From assembly GCA_020796225.1 (NCBI GenBank), contig CM036759.1:21727813-21791812 (forward strand): a DNA stretch of 64,000 bases, written 5' to 3'. Positions 11,820 through 23,978 of this stretch are shown one piece after another. The DNA is from Arion vulgaris (Eukaryota > Mollusca > Gastropoda > Stylommatophora > Arionidae). The translations under genes and the position numbers were made by a program. Position 1 is the stretch's first letter, and the number at the start of each line of letters is the position of its first letter. Under the pieces are notes generated by a model that saw only the letters and a program-made list of their open reading frames with translations, searched no databases and was not told where the DNA came from.

Positions 11820-12835
11820 TATGTAATTGTTCAACACGTGTAATCGCTCAATCTATTTAAGTAACATAACAAAAGGTATATATCAGATTTATCAACAACT
11901 TTAGCACGGGAAAGCAAAGCTGAATCCACGTAACATATTTCTAATGAACAAAGATGCGTCCAGACTTTCTATTAGAACTACTGAAGCAATCTTAATTGTA
12001 GCATGACAGGAAGCAGACGAGAGGATTGACGGCCATTATCTGCTAGGATCATTATCGTTCGTTTTAACCCGAACTTGTCATCCAACGTGTACACGTCAGA
12101 CATCAAGACATGTGGTCACTGCCACCGCCCGTGACGATCTCTCCGCTCATTATCAAATCTGCTGTATATTCCTCTGGATCGTTAGTTTATTTTTGCTGAA
12201 CTTTCTGTCACTTTAATTTTCATTACGTTTTTTTTTTAAAAAGTAGTATCTTTAAATTGTGTTTCCTTTATTCTCGTATAGTTTATAAAGAATTCTTTAT
12301 GATGTTTTTTGTGATGTTTGCCCGTTAAGAGTAAGCGCGTTCCACTATGTCCTCAATATCAACACTTTTTGATCCAGCAAACCCAGTTTCACCTTGCATG
12401 TTTGGTTCGATTTCTAATTGTTACATCATGATTTGTTATGAATTAATTTAACTTTTCATATTTCAAATTTTACCTGGGTAGCGAGAGTAGAAAACGATTT
12501 TTGGGATTGCAATGCTGTCAATGGTTTATTTACATGATTTTAAAAGAAACCTACGTTAGTTCGCCTGTCTCCTTCAGGACTAGTCCCTTGATCTCATCTA
12601 ACCTGATAGTATGACTCACTTAAAAATAGTCAGTTCACTTCACGTTTCACCTGGGACAGGAACTGAATACTTCTGGAACTGGATGCCAACATTGTGCTGC
12701 AATTAAGATTTCTTCGAAAGTTCTATTAGAAAGTCTGGAAACATACCTGTTCGTTAGAAAAATGTTATGCATATTCAACTTAACTTTCCTTTGTTAAAGT
12801 TAATGATAAAACTAATGTATCTTCATCTAATAACA
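11603..12835. other. No gene seen
   Basis: Apart from the CA run at 11770, no repeat or coding exon recognised. Confidence 0.5.
11770..11820. repeat. CA microsatellite
   Basis: CACACA run of about 45 bp. Confidence 0.95.
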
Positions 12836-13120
12836 TGTCCTGAGCAGAACTTTCCCACCCTAGCAGTCCTGAGGGATTTCTCTCTCTCATAGACCAAATG
12901 TCCTACCTTTGCAGCCATCATGTTCAAATCATAAGTCACATCTTGAAACTATTTCCAACGTATTTTTCTACTTCTCTTTGTCGAGATGCTTTCTTTCATA
13001 ATCATCTTCTCTAAACTTTCGTGTCTTTTTATATGTTCAAAATATTTCAATTTTCTCATTCTCATCAGAGTAATTTTATGCTGAATTCCTTATTGGTAGA
13101 TCTTTTTGGTTCTTTTCTAT
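12836..13120 (-). mobile_element. LINE-A 3' end
   Basis: Reverse-strand copy: TGTCCTGAGCAGAACTTTCC, CTCTCTCATAGACC, and TTCAAAATATTTCAATTTTC (RKLKYF region). SINE S2 lies just beyond its 5' end. Confidence 0.8.
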
Positions 13121-13155
13121 GTCCAGTGTCCAGTGACCCTTATGTAATATTTTTT

Positions 13156-13410
13156 ATTCTTCTTCTTCGCGTTCGTTCTTTACAACCAATTTTAATCACT
13201 CTTTGTAATATGTTTGATCTTTGCCAAGAACGTGTATACGTTGCATATTGGTTTGGTAGGCCCCTAAAGGCATAAGACTTCTACACGTTTAGGACACATG
13301 CATCCGATTTCAGCCGAACATCCTTAGTCGCCTCTTACGACATGCGTGGCAGGTAACAGTGGTTCTATTCTTTACACCCCAAATTTGGGCCCCGGTGACC
13401 ACTCGGGCGA
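13156..13410 (-). mobile_element. SINE S2
   Basis: Full-length reverse copy from TTCTTCTTCTTCG to CACTCGGGCG with an intact core. Abuts the 5' side of a LINE-A remnant. Confidence 0.85.
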
Positions 13411-13662
13411 TTTTTTATTCGAAAGTACATATATAATTGTCCCAGAGCCTTGTTAAATGTCCGTATTTCACACTAAACGTTACCACATGCAACAAGTAGC
13501 GGGATATTGGTAAACCTATATACTAAAGGAGATATCATATAAATAAATATATGAGAACCGATATAGCGTAGTGGTTAGAGCATTTGCTTCCTACTCAAGT
13601 GGTCCCATACGTGGAATATTTGTCCAACAGTAACGTCTTTCAAGTAAATCCAACCTGAACAT

Positions 13663-13820
13663 GGCTACCAGTGAAACACTAGAAACTAAACATGGCTACC
13701 AGTGAAACACTAGAAACTAAACATGGCTACCAGTGAAACACTAGAAACTAAACATGGCTACCAGTGAAACACTAGAAACTAAACAATGCTACCAGTGAAA
13801 CACTAGAAACTAAACAATGG
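13663..13820. repeat. 31-bp tandem repeat
   Basis: Five units of CTACCAGTGAAACACTAGAA followed by ACTAAACATGG. A related single unit lies at 14140-14170. Confidence 0.9.
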
Positions 13821-14309
13821 CACAGGCGATTTGACATAACCATAGTCCGTGGAAAATAAAAAAAAATGTACCAGGACCTAAACAAATCTCAGTTAGAGTG
13901 AAACACTGCACAAATGGGTCTCAGGAACCAGAAACAAACATGCACCGTGGACACATAACAGTACACAGAGAACACCCCTGCAAGACTGCCCAGTTGAGTA
14001 ATTAGAATGAGACTGGCCAGAAACAACCTAGAAGACAAATTATGGGGGACTTGTAAAGACCTCAAACACACCGCCTTGCTTATGACACATACCGGAGTAG
14101 TCGCATAGCAAAAGTTGATCGCAGAAGATGAAGAAAGGGTACCAGGGAAACACTGCAAACTAAACAATGGACGACCGGCGGGATGTTGACCACATCACCA
14201 TTCGAGTGTCGTGGTATAAAAAAAAAAGTACCGCACTAACAAAGTAGTACCTAATATATCTCATACGAGGAAACGTTACTTTCAACACAAATAAATATTT
14301 AAAAGGTCA

Positions 14310-14770
14310 TAAAGGCAAAGGATTGACTTCATCGCAACAGATTTCCCCACATGATTTCGTCCCTATCGATGGAAATGGTACATCACCTGCTGAGACTGTT
14401 GCACAAAATCACGAACTCCGTAGCTTCAATTCTTCTTCTTCGAACGCTCCATATCGATCACTTGTTAACCACTCTTTGTGATTTCTATGTGATCCGAGCT
14501 TAAAAGTGATTGTACATCCGATTTCTGCGACTCTTTTTATTTACTAGGTAGCTTCCTAGGCCACTACCTTAGTGGTCTCTTACGACATGTCTCGTAGGTC
14601 AACGTATTACTATGCTTTGGTCCCCTTGCGATCCCTGCAACATACGGGGGTGGGTAGCCCCAACAACAATCCTAGGGATCTCCGGAAAAAATTGATCATG
14701 TTACTGGGATTCGAACCTTCAATCCACAGAACGCTATGCAAACGCCTTAACGACTTCGCCATATATATCT
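14310..14770 (-). mobile_element. SINE S1 copy interrupted by SINE S3
   Basis: The 3' half is at 14310-14429, the 5' half with B box (GGATTCGAACCTTC inverted) at 14654-14770. Between them is S3, flanked by GTAGCTTCAA and GTAGCCCCAA. Confidence 0.85.
14430..14653 (-). mobile_element. SINE S3 inserted in SINE S1
   Basis: Reverse copy from TTCTTCTTCTTCG to GCGATCCCTGC with a mutated core (GTGGTCTCTTACGACATG). Younger than the S1 it interrupts. Confidence 0.85.
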
Positions 14771-15734
14771 CCAACAAAAATATATATAAACATAAACAAT
14801 GAGAAGGGTAAGATAACTTCTAACGGCCATTACACAAGAGTCCAATATTCAGACATTTTCACCGTCTTATACTCGTTGCTATTGTCAACAATTTTGTTTA
14901 ACAAAACACAATACATTCATATACAAGGATTAGTTTTCATGTCTATGACTAGTATTTTTTCTGCTTTAGCAATCAAGTTCCAGCAGCTGCAACTGTTAAC
15001 ATAACGTAATATATATTACATTTTTACCTTAAAAACGCGTACACTCAAAATACGATAGCAGCCTTTAGAAAACACAAAGGTCTGAAAAAAAAAATTAAAT
15101 GAGCACAAATTAAAATTAAGTGTAATCCTGATGAATAAAATAGAACTGACACACACGTGTTGAAATTGACAAGCTAACGACCAGTTCAACACCCGACTCG
15201 TGGAGAACGCCTTCAGATAATGATAATTTTTACACCCTTGTATAATTGATTCTCACTAAAGACTCGGAGACAGTAACGACAATTTAGTGATAACATCTAC
15301 TGATATGTCAAAGATATCTTCTGATACGTCTAAGATAAAACTCCAGGGCAACACTGGATGAGAATACAAGCATTTTTACTTCGTCGACCCCTAGTGGCAA
15401 GAGTTTCCAGGACTTTATTATAGTCCTTAGAAGAAACACTAGCCAGTCTTAGCTGGTGGCAGACGAGAATGCTATCATATGATCTATAAACAGGCAGGGG
15501 GGAGTACTGACAGACTGGAGTAACAATACGTGGGTACGCTGACTAGTTGAACCTGAGTTAAGAGAAAATGATGGGACAAAGTAGAAAATGAATAACTAGA
15601 TCTCAAAGATTAACACTGTTGCCAAAATTGTAGTCTCCAGACACCCCCCTCAATCTTCTGTTGATAGTTTTTATCAATGTTCATCTGGTCCGGGATTTCC
15701 TGGATCTGGTGTGCATGTTGTCATAGAACCGGCT
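14771..15734. other. No gene seen
   Basis: No coding frame or repeat family recognised. Confidence 0.5.
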
Positions 15735-15985
15735 AGGGGCTCGTGTGGTGTAGAGGTTAGATGATCGTCTCTCGTACCAAAGGTACTCGGTTCGTTCCCT
15801 TGTGGAGCCATTGGGATATTTTCCGGTGATCCATGATCTGAATGTAGGTGAGGTCGAGTTCCTAGTCCTATCGGAGACTGACGATAAAACGTAGATCCCT
15901 GTTCAGTGATACGCAAAAGAGCCATTGACAGCTCAAAATCGAAAAGAACCTACTGGAAAACCGCTGCACGACAAAATTCATTAGA
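15735..15985 (+). mobile_element. SINE S5 (tRNA-like head)
   Basis: TCGTGTGGTGTAGAGGTTAG (A box) and ACTCGGTTCGTTCCC (B box), then a body shared with the reverse copy at 43023. The 3' end of this copy lacks the LINE-F-like tail. Confidence 0.75.
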
Positions 15986-16444
15986 AGATAAGAAAATTAA
16001 AATTCCTGCAAAATATGTTTACCATCTTCTAAATTACATCGGGGACCATCGCCGGTGCTACGGAGTTCGTGCACTTCTGCTGAGATCTTCTTGTATGAGA
16101 AAGTGATCGGAGTCCAATGATCGGAAGTCATATCAATCAGTACGAATTGTGACCAGAACTCGGTAACATTCATGGTATGGAAAGGGTTAATAAACACATG
16201 TTGTTACTGGCGCCACGAGATGTAGATAATGACTACACTCTATTTATCCTGCTTCTGTCGTATGTTAGTTACTCGCTGTCTTGACTGGATACTGCACGAG
16301 TCTCCGTCTTCATTTTCAAACACACGTCAAATACACATTTATCTACTTCTATCTCTGTCTGTCTCTCTCTCTGTCTATATATCTTTCTCTGCTTCTCTGT
16401 GTTCTATTGTACAACACATATATAAATTACAATAGAGTGTAATA

Positions 16445-17195
16445 GATAAGTGAAAGGAAGATAACGAAAGTAATCATGATAGAGAAAGTAATGAGAATAG
16501 AGAAAATAATGATAATAGAGAAAGTAATAATGATAGAGAAAGTAATGATGATAAAGAAAGTAATAATGCTTAAAAAAGTAATGATTATAAAGTAAAAATG
16601 ATAGAAAAAGTGATGATAATAAAGAAATAATGATAGAAAAAGTAATGATAATAAAGTAAAAATGATAGAAAAAGTAATGATAATAAAGTAATAATGATAG
16701 AAAAAGTAATGATAATAAAGTAAAAATGATAGAAAAAGTAATGATGATAAAGAAAGTGATAAAGAAGGTAATATTGATAGAAAAAGTAGTGAAGATAAGG
16801 AAAGTAATTAGGATAGAGAAAATAATGAGGATAAGGAAAGTAATTATGATAGAGACAGTAGTGCGGATACAGAAAATAATGAGAATAGAGAAAGTAAGGA
16901 TGATTTGGAAATTAATGATTATACAGAAGGGAAAGATAATACAGAAAATAATGATGATACAAAAAGTAAGGATTATACAGAAGGGAAAGATAATAAAGAA
17001 AGTAATGATGATAAAGAAAGAAAAAATATCAGAAAGTAATGATGATAAGGAAAGATTATAAGAAAGTAATGATAATAAGGAAAGTAAAGATTATAAGAAA
17101 GTAATGATGTTAGAGAAAGTAATAATAATACAGAAAGTAATGATTATATAAAAAGGAAAGATAATAAAGAAAGTAATGATGATAGAAAAATAAAC
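16445..17195. repeat. Purine-rich degenerate repeat
   Basis: About 750 bp with almost no C on the + strand, built from AATGATGATAGAGAAAGT-like units. The open frame inside (IEKV-type repeats) is a by-product. Confidence 0.9.
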
Positions 17196-17617
17196 ATACA
17201 AATGGTCTCAAATATCCTCTGAAATCGTTTTTTATTCTGAATAATGGAGACATCCCTGACATTTCTAGTGGTCATGTTTTTGTCAGCTTTCACGTCGAGA
17301 GGGTATCGTAAACATGGACCGCATCATTAGTCTTCATTTGACAATTAGACCTGATGTGACAGGCCGCTGCGACGCAAGTCAATTACAATTGCATAAAGGG
17401 TTTGTTCCACGAGTTTCTCCTGTGAGAATGTGATCCTTGTTTTCAAGAAGTTTCACAGTAGACGTTGACAAGATCACAAACCCACATCAATATTTTTAGT
17501 TGGTATAGTAACTCACTTTTTTTATTTATGTTTGATAAGATAAGTGGTCGATTTACATGATGTGATGGAAGGGAATTTTGAATGATTCAGATCACTTTGT
17601 GCTTGTCCTTCTAATGC

Positions 17618-17725
17618 CGCAGGGGCCTAACGAGATCGAAATGTGCCAACGTTCTCAGAGCAAACCACACATATCAGATAGAGTGGCTAGCTAGGTTGGT
17701 TAGAACGAATGTAAACAAACACAAA
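17618..17725 (+). mobile_element. SINE S2 3' part, diverged
   Basis: GCAGGGGCCTAACGAG, ACGTTCTCAGAGCAAACCAC and GTTAGAACGAATGTAAAC follow the S2 3' order. Confidence 0.5.
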
Positions 17726-17861
17726 AAGCTAATATGCTATGTTCAGAAAATAATTGCAAATGCAAAAGACATATTAGTAGAAGACTCGTGAGATACATAA
17801 ACAGAGCTTGTCCAAACACAGAATGGTGTTGAAAGCAAATTTAAAGCCTTAGAAATCTTAG

Positions 17862-17995
17862 AAGAATCACATGTATGGCGGGGGACACTGATAACAAGGA
17901 AAGCACACCTTCACGCAAAAATCAGTTAGAATCGCCATACCGAGGCCCCTTATTTCGCATGAATTCATATCCGGCAATCACAACAATGAAGAAGA
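17862..17995 (+). mobile_element. SINE-like repeat S4
   Basis: GGCGGGGGACACTGATAACA, TTCACGCAAAAATCAGTTAG, GAATTCATATCCGGC. Confidence 0.6.
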
Positions 17996-18245
17996 TCTCA
18001 AGAATAAGAAAAATATAAAACGCTTTTTATGTAAAATTGATGTATTCTGTTTTTTACCAAACACAAAAATATCGAAAATGAAACAAGAGCTGAAAATGGA
18101 TAAGTAACATGCTCATCGTTTTCTTGACGACCACAGGGAAGAAATCTTCAGTACTATTTGATTTTATGACTCCCATGGATTGACCTGGAAAGTAGTATTA
18201 TTGATACATTCAAAACATTAACTTTTTTTACTGTATCCTCTACAT

Positions 18246-18690
18246 CATAGATTCCGAAACTTTATCAGCCCACCGCCCACTTTGCTCAAACTTTGCAACG
18301 CCCCCTTCACATTATAACAGTTTGCCAACGCCCCACCCTATATACATGTTCTTTTTCTCTTTGACATAGAAATTATATATATTTCTGCCATACGTAGTCA
18401 ATTTTCAAATGATTTTATGCGTGAAATGGAAAATTGATGGGAAAATGGATCTTGTATGACGGGCATAAGATGAATTTAAGTGCAGAATTCAAATGTTAAA
18501 TCATTATTCAATTGCAAAATAACGAAAATAATTATTTTAAAATGATTATTAATTTCTTCTTTAAGGAACCACCGACCCCTAATCGCCTGAACAGCTCCCA
18601 AATTCATCTGAACCCACTATCGCCTCCCCCTTCCTCCTAGAACGATTCAGCGCCCACTGAGGGCGGTATCACCCACTTTGGAAAACGCTG
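18246..18690. mobile_element. hAT-like non-autonomous element (MITE)
   Basis: A 445-bp element with an exact 8-bp direct repeat CTCTACAT at 18238-18245 and 18691-18698. The ends are imperfect inverted repeats: CATAGATTCCGAAACTTT and, inverted, CAGCGTTTTCCAAAGTGGG. 8-bp duplications and CAG..TTCCCAAA ends are typical of hAT transposons. No coding frame. Confidence 0.85.
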
Positions 18691-19044
18691 CTCTACATAT
18701 TACATTCCTTGGAATGTGTGTTTTATCAGTTGCCACTGTTGTTGTTGTGTATGTCACATTGAGATATAGATTACATTTTTTCCATTTTCTATTGCGTTGA
18801 CATTGTTGATTTCTCAATATTTTTGCAGTGTTAATAATTACACTTTATCATCTGTATATCTTAGTTGATGTATTTTGAATTGTCAGCTATTAGACAATGT
18901 GTGTCTCAGCCATGTGTTTAATTTCATTACGTAGTTGCTATTTACAATATAGGGGATATAACCCAGTTAATTTTATTGTAAAAGAAGTCAGGCAGCAGTT
19001 ACGTTCTTGAGTGTGTTGATAAAATAAAACGTGTATCAAATATT

Positions 19045-19470
19045 CTTGATTATTGGATAACTGGAGATTCTTGATTATTGGGTCCCTGGAGATTCTTGAT
19101 TATTGGGTCGCTGGAGATTCTTGATTATTGGGTCACTGGTGATTATTGATTATTGGGTCGATGGAGATTCTTGATTATTGGGTCGCTAAAGATTCTTGAT
19201 TATTGGGTCGTTGGAGATTCTTGATTATTGGGTCGCTAGAGATTCTTGGTTGTTGGGTCGCTAGAGATTATTGATTATTGGGACGCTGGAGATTCTTGAC
19301 TACTGGGTCGCTAGAGATTCTTGATTATTGGGTCGTTGGAGATTCTTGGTTGTTGGGTCGCTAGAGATTATTGATTATCAGGACGCTGGAGATTCTTGAC
19401 CACTGGGTCGCTAGAGATTCTTGATTATTGGGACGCTAGAGATTCTTGATTATTGGGTCGCTAAAGGATT
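19045..19470. repeat. 25-bp minisatellite
   Basis: About 17 units of ATTCTTGATTATTGGGTCGC plus TGGAG or TAGAG. Confidence 0.92.
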
Positions 19471-19603
19471 TTCTAGAGACTAAGGTCAACGCACAGCGAA
19501 TACTCTGAAAGTTGTTGTGTGTAGTGTAGGCAAGAAATCACAGACTTAGCGAGAATTTGAACTTGCTTCTCATATAGATACACTGAGAATATATATTAAA
19601 GTT

Positions 19604-19842
19604 TGGGGGAAGTGTCTCAATAGCGAAGTGGCAAAGTCGTTTGTCTGTCGCACTGAATGATGTGGGTTCGAATCCAGACATGTGCAATTTGTTTATGAGA
19701 TACCTAGGATTGTTGTTGGACCTACGAAGCTCGTGCTTTGTGCAATACTCTCGGTAGATGGCATGCAATCTCTGCCGAAAAGGTCAGAGCTATATGGGGA
19801 AACCCATGCAATGAAGTCAATCCTTCGCATGTGGATTCTGTT
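19604..19842 (+). mobile_element. SINE S1 at the edge of the 29-bp satellite
   Basis: A box region TAGCGAAGTGGCAAAG, B box TGGGTTCGAATCC, then the S1 body (CTAGGATTGTTGTTGGACCT). A satellite-like unit lies on its left and the array starts at its right. Confidence 0.85.
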
Positions 19843-19849
19843 ATATATA

Positions 19850-22545
19850 GTAGATAATATAGTTACACTGAGAATGTAGTAAATGATACAGTTACACTGA
19901 GAATGTAGTAAATGATACAGTTACACTGAGAATGTAGTAAATGATACAGTTACACTGAGAATGTAGTAAATGATACAGTTACACTGAGAATGTAGTAAAT
20001 GATACAGTTACACTGTGAATGTAGTTAATGATACAGTTACACTGAGAATGTAGTAAATGATACAGTTACACTGAGAATGTAGTAAATGATACAGTTACAC
20101 TGAGAATGTAGTAAATGTAAGTTACACTGAGAATGTAGTAAATGATACAGTTACACTGAGAATGTAGTAAATGTAAGTTACACTGAGAATGTAGTAAATG
20201 ATACAGTTACACTGAGAATGTAGTAAATGATACAGTTACACTGTGAATGTAGTTAATGATACAGTTACACTGAGAATGTAGTAAATGATACAGTTACACT
20301 GAGAATGTAGTAAATGATAGTTACACTGAGAATGTAGTAAATGTAAGTTACACTGAGAATGTAGTAAATGATACAGTTATACTGAGAATGCAGTAAATGA
20401 TACAGTTACAATGTGAATGTAGTAAATGATACAGTTACGATGTGAATGTAATAAATGATACAGTTACAATGTGAATGTAGTAAATGATACAGTTACAATG
20501 TGAATGTAGTAAATGATACCGTTACAATGTGAATGTAGTAAAAGATACAGTTACAATGTGAATGTAGTAAATGATACAGTTACAATGTGAATGTAGTAAA
20601 TGATACAGTTACAATGTGAATGTAGTAAATGATACAGTTACAATATGAATGTAGTAAAAGATACAGTTACAATGTGAATGTAGTAAATGATACAGTTACA
20701 ATGTGAATGTAGTAAATGATACCGTTACAATGTGAATGTAGTAAATGATACAGTTACAATGTGAATGTAGTAAATGATACAGTTACAATGTGAATGTAGT
20801 AAATGATACCGTTACAATGTGAATGTAGTAAATGATACAGTTACAATGTGAATGTAGTAAATGATACAGTTACAATGTGAATGTAGTAAATGATACCGTT
20901 ACAATGTAAATGTAATAAATGATACAGTTACAATGTGAATGTAGTAAATGATACCGTTACAATGTGAATGTAGTAAATGATACAGTTACAATGTGAATGT
21001 AGTAGATGATAGTTACACTAAGAATGTAGTAAATGATAGTTACACTAAGAATGTAGTAAATGATAGTTACACTAAGAATGTAGTAAATGATAGTTACACT
21101 AAGAATGTAGTAAATGATACAGTTACACTGAGAATGTAGTAAATGATAGAGTTACACTGAGAATGTAGTAAATGATACAGTTACACAAAGAATGTAGTAA
21201 ATGTAACAGTTACACTGCAAATGTAGTAAATGTAACAGTCACACTGTAAATGTTTTAAATGATACAGTTACACTAAGAAAGTAGTAAATGATACAGTTAC
21301 ACTGAGAATGTAGTAAATGTAAGTTACACTGAGAATGTAGTAAATGATACAGTTACACTGACAATGTAGTAAGTGATACAGTTATACTGAGAATGCAGTA
21401 AATGATACAGTTACAATGTGAATGTAGTAAATGATACAGTTACAATGTGAATGTAATAAATGATACAGTTACAATGTGAATGTAGTAAATGATACAGTTA
21501 CAATGTGAATGTAGTAAATGATACAGTTACAATTTGAATGTAGTAAAAGATACAGTTACAATGTGAATGTAGTAAATGATACAGTTACAATGTGTGTGAA
21601 TGTAGTAAATGATACAGTTACAATGTGAATGTAGTAAATCATACAGTTACAATATAAATGTAGTAAAAGATACAGTTACAATGTGAATGTAGTAAATGAT
21701 ACAGTTACAATGTGAATGTAGTAAATGATACCGTTACAATGTGAATGTAGTAAATGATACAGTTACAATGTGAATGTAGTAAATGATACCCTTACAATGT
21801 GAATGTAGTAAATGATACCGTTACAATGTGAATGTAGTAAATGATACAGTTACAATGTGAATGTAGTAAATGATACAGTTACAATGTGAATGTAGTAAAT
21901 GATACCGTTACAATGTGAATGTAATAAATGATACAGTTACAATGTGAATTTAGTAAATGATACCGTTACAATGTGAATGTAGTAAATGATACAGTTACAA
22001 TGTGAATGTAGTAAATGATAGTTACACTAAGAATGTAGTAAATGATAGTTACACTAAGAATGTAGTAAATGATAGTTACACTAAGAATGTAGTAAATGAT
22101 AGTTACACTAAGAATGTAGTAAATGATACAGTTACACTGAGAATGTAGTAAATGATACAGTTACACTGAGAATGTAGTAAATGATACAGTTACACTAAGA
22201 ATGTAGTAATTGTAACAGTTACACTGCAAATGTAGTAAATGTAACAGTCACACTGTAAATGTTTTAAATAATACAGTTACACTAAGAATGTGGTAAATGT
22301 AACAGTTACACTGTAAATGTAGTAAATGTAACGGTTACACTAAGAAAGTAGTAAATGATACAGTTACACTGTGAATGTAGTAAATGATACAGTTACACTA
22401 AAAAAGTAGTAAATGATACAGTTACACTGTGAATGTAGTAAATGATACAGTTACACTAAGAATGTAGTAAATGTTACAGTTACACTGATATAGTAGTAAA
22501 TGTAAGAATTACACTGGGAATGTTGTAAATGTAACAGTTACACTG
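19850..22545. repeat. 29-bp satellite with higher-order structure
   Basis: About 90 units of GTAGTAAATGATACAGTTAC plus ACTGAGAAT or AATGTGAAT. Variant units recur in the same order: CAGTCACACTGTAAATGTTT at 21236 and 22245, a 1009-bp higher-order period, with matching blocks of four ACACTAAGAATG units before each. Confidence 0.95.
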
Positions 22546-22871
22546 AGACTGGCCTGTTGCTCGACACGGCAGGAGAACGTGAGCTTTCATTGTTCAGAGG
22601 AAAAGGTTATTGGGAAGGAAGACAGTGATGGTTTTGTCGTGACAAAAAAGTAGCCTGACTTTGAAAGTTATAGCAGTAACTACAGGAATGACCTGGCTGG
22701 AGTCACATACATTTATTCCTTTACACTTTTCCAGGGAATATTTCAGTCTAGTCCGTAATATTGAGACAAACTAGACTCAAAGACAATGGTTGGGGTTTCT
22801 AGGTGGCCTAGACATACAAACATTTTTATTGTTGAGCCAGAATAAGCGATGCAAGGGAGAGAAAAGTACAG

Positions 22872-23062
22872 ACTGGCTATAGTAAATAATAATAATTCCT
22901 CTCGTACCGTTATACGTTACACAGGGCCTGCAAGTAATTTCTCCATACCGCTCTATCCTGGGCAACTCGCTCAATCTCCTCCATTAAACTGAGACTGATA
23001 TTTCCTGCCTCTCTCAGCAAAGTTCGTTTCAAGGTCTCCTTAGGTCGACCTCTCTTAAATAG
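22872..23062 (-). mobile_element. LINE-G 3' end
   Basis: Reverse strand reads RTLLREAGNISLSLMEEIER, VAQDRAVWRNYLQALCNV and YRYERN, then a TAA/TTA tail. One of three copies. Confidence 0.75.
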
Positions 23063-23488
23063 TAAATAGCTACTCTGAAAAGCAGAAGCAGAATAGAAGA
23101 GGGTGATATTCTGAATGTGCTCAGCAAGACAGAGTGGATAACAGTTTTAAGGAGTAGGGGTGAGTCTGCAAACCAATCCAGACTTCAAGAATATCAAACT
23201 AAACCAGCTGTAGTTCACTATGCTGGAAACTAAAGACAAATAGTAAACCAACTTAAAATTGGTGTCGTTGTTGCTGCTTGCTGTAGAAACTAGGCAAGAG
23301 CAAATGGAACACGTATAAACTAGCTGGTTTCATGTGTAGTGATGATGATCTGTCAACTAAAGTAAACTAAGCTAACCAGAAAAAAAAACTTTACAGCTAT
23401 TGACTGGAATTGTAATTTGGTTATATCTATCAAGGCGGAGTGAACACAAAGAACGTCGAAGTTTTAAAAAAAAACAAGTAAACAATTT

Positions 23489-23978
23489 GTGTGCGTGAAA
23501 CTAAATTACAAAAAAATTAAACGACTCAAAACAGTATGGAACATAACTGATAAGAAAACAAAGATCACAATACTAAGAGCATGCATATTCCCAGTGGCAA
23601 CGTATGGGTGTGAAGCATGGACATTTAATAAAGCAGTGGAAAAACATATATGGGCTTTTGAATATAAGTGTTACAGAAGAGTCCTTCGTATATCTTTGAC
23701 AGAGAACAGATCAAATAGATCTATCCAGAAAGAAATCAAAATCAAAGAAAACTGGCTGATGCTACAAATAAGAAAGAGAAAATTGAGATATTTTGGAAGG
23801 AGGCATACCGGCAAAGAGAAGAAGAGGAAGACCACGGAGAAGATGGACTCAGGAAGTAACTGATGGTTTGAACATGAAGGCTGCAGAGGCAGGATATCTG
23901 GTCTATGAGAGAGAGAAATTCCGGAGGACTGTTGGGGTGGCAAAGTTCTGCTCAGGACAAGCTATTTGATGATGATGT
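23489..23978 (+). pseudogene. LINE-A copy: RT C-terminal region
   Basis: The longest LINE-A remnant. One frame reads ILRACIFPVATYGCEAWTFN, then CYRRVLRIS and LQIRKRKLRYF; another continues the GRPRRRW and SGQAI end. The YGCEAW motif is the well-known C-terminal hallmark of these RTs. The 3' end is TTTGATGATGATG. The endonuclease and RT core are missing. Confidence 0.85.

Noticed and set aside
13555..13625. tRNA-like TAGCGTAGTGGTTAGAGCA
   Set aside because: Only an A-box-like stretch; no B box or T arm follows. Similar stretches at 533 and 52250 suggest a fourth SINE head but are too short to call.
16726..17061. 111-codon Ile/Lys/Val repeat frame
   Set aside because: Product of the purine-rich repeat.
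19850..22545. CRISPR-like array
   Set aside because: Units are contiguous with no unique spacers, in an animal genome: a satellite.
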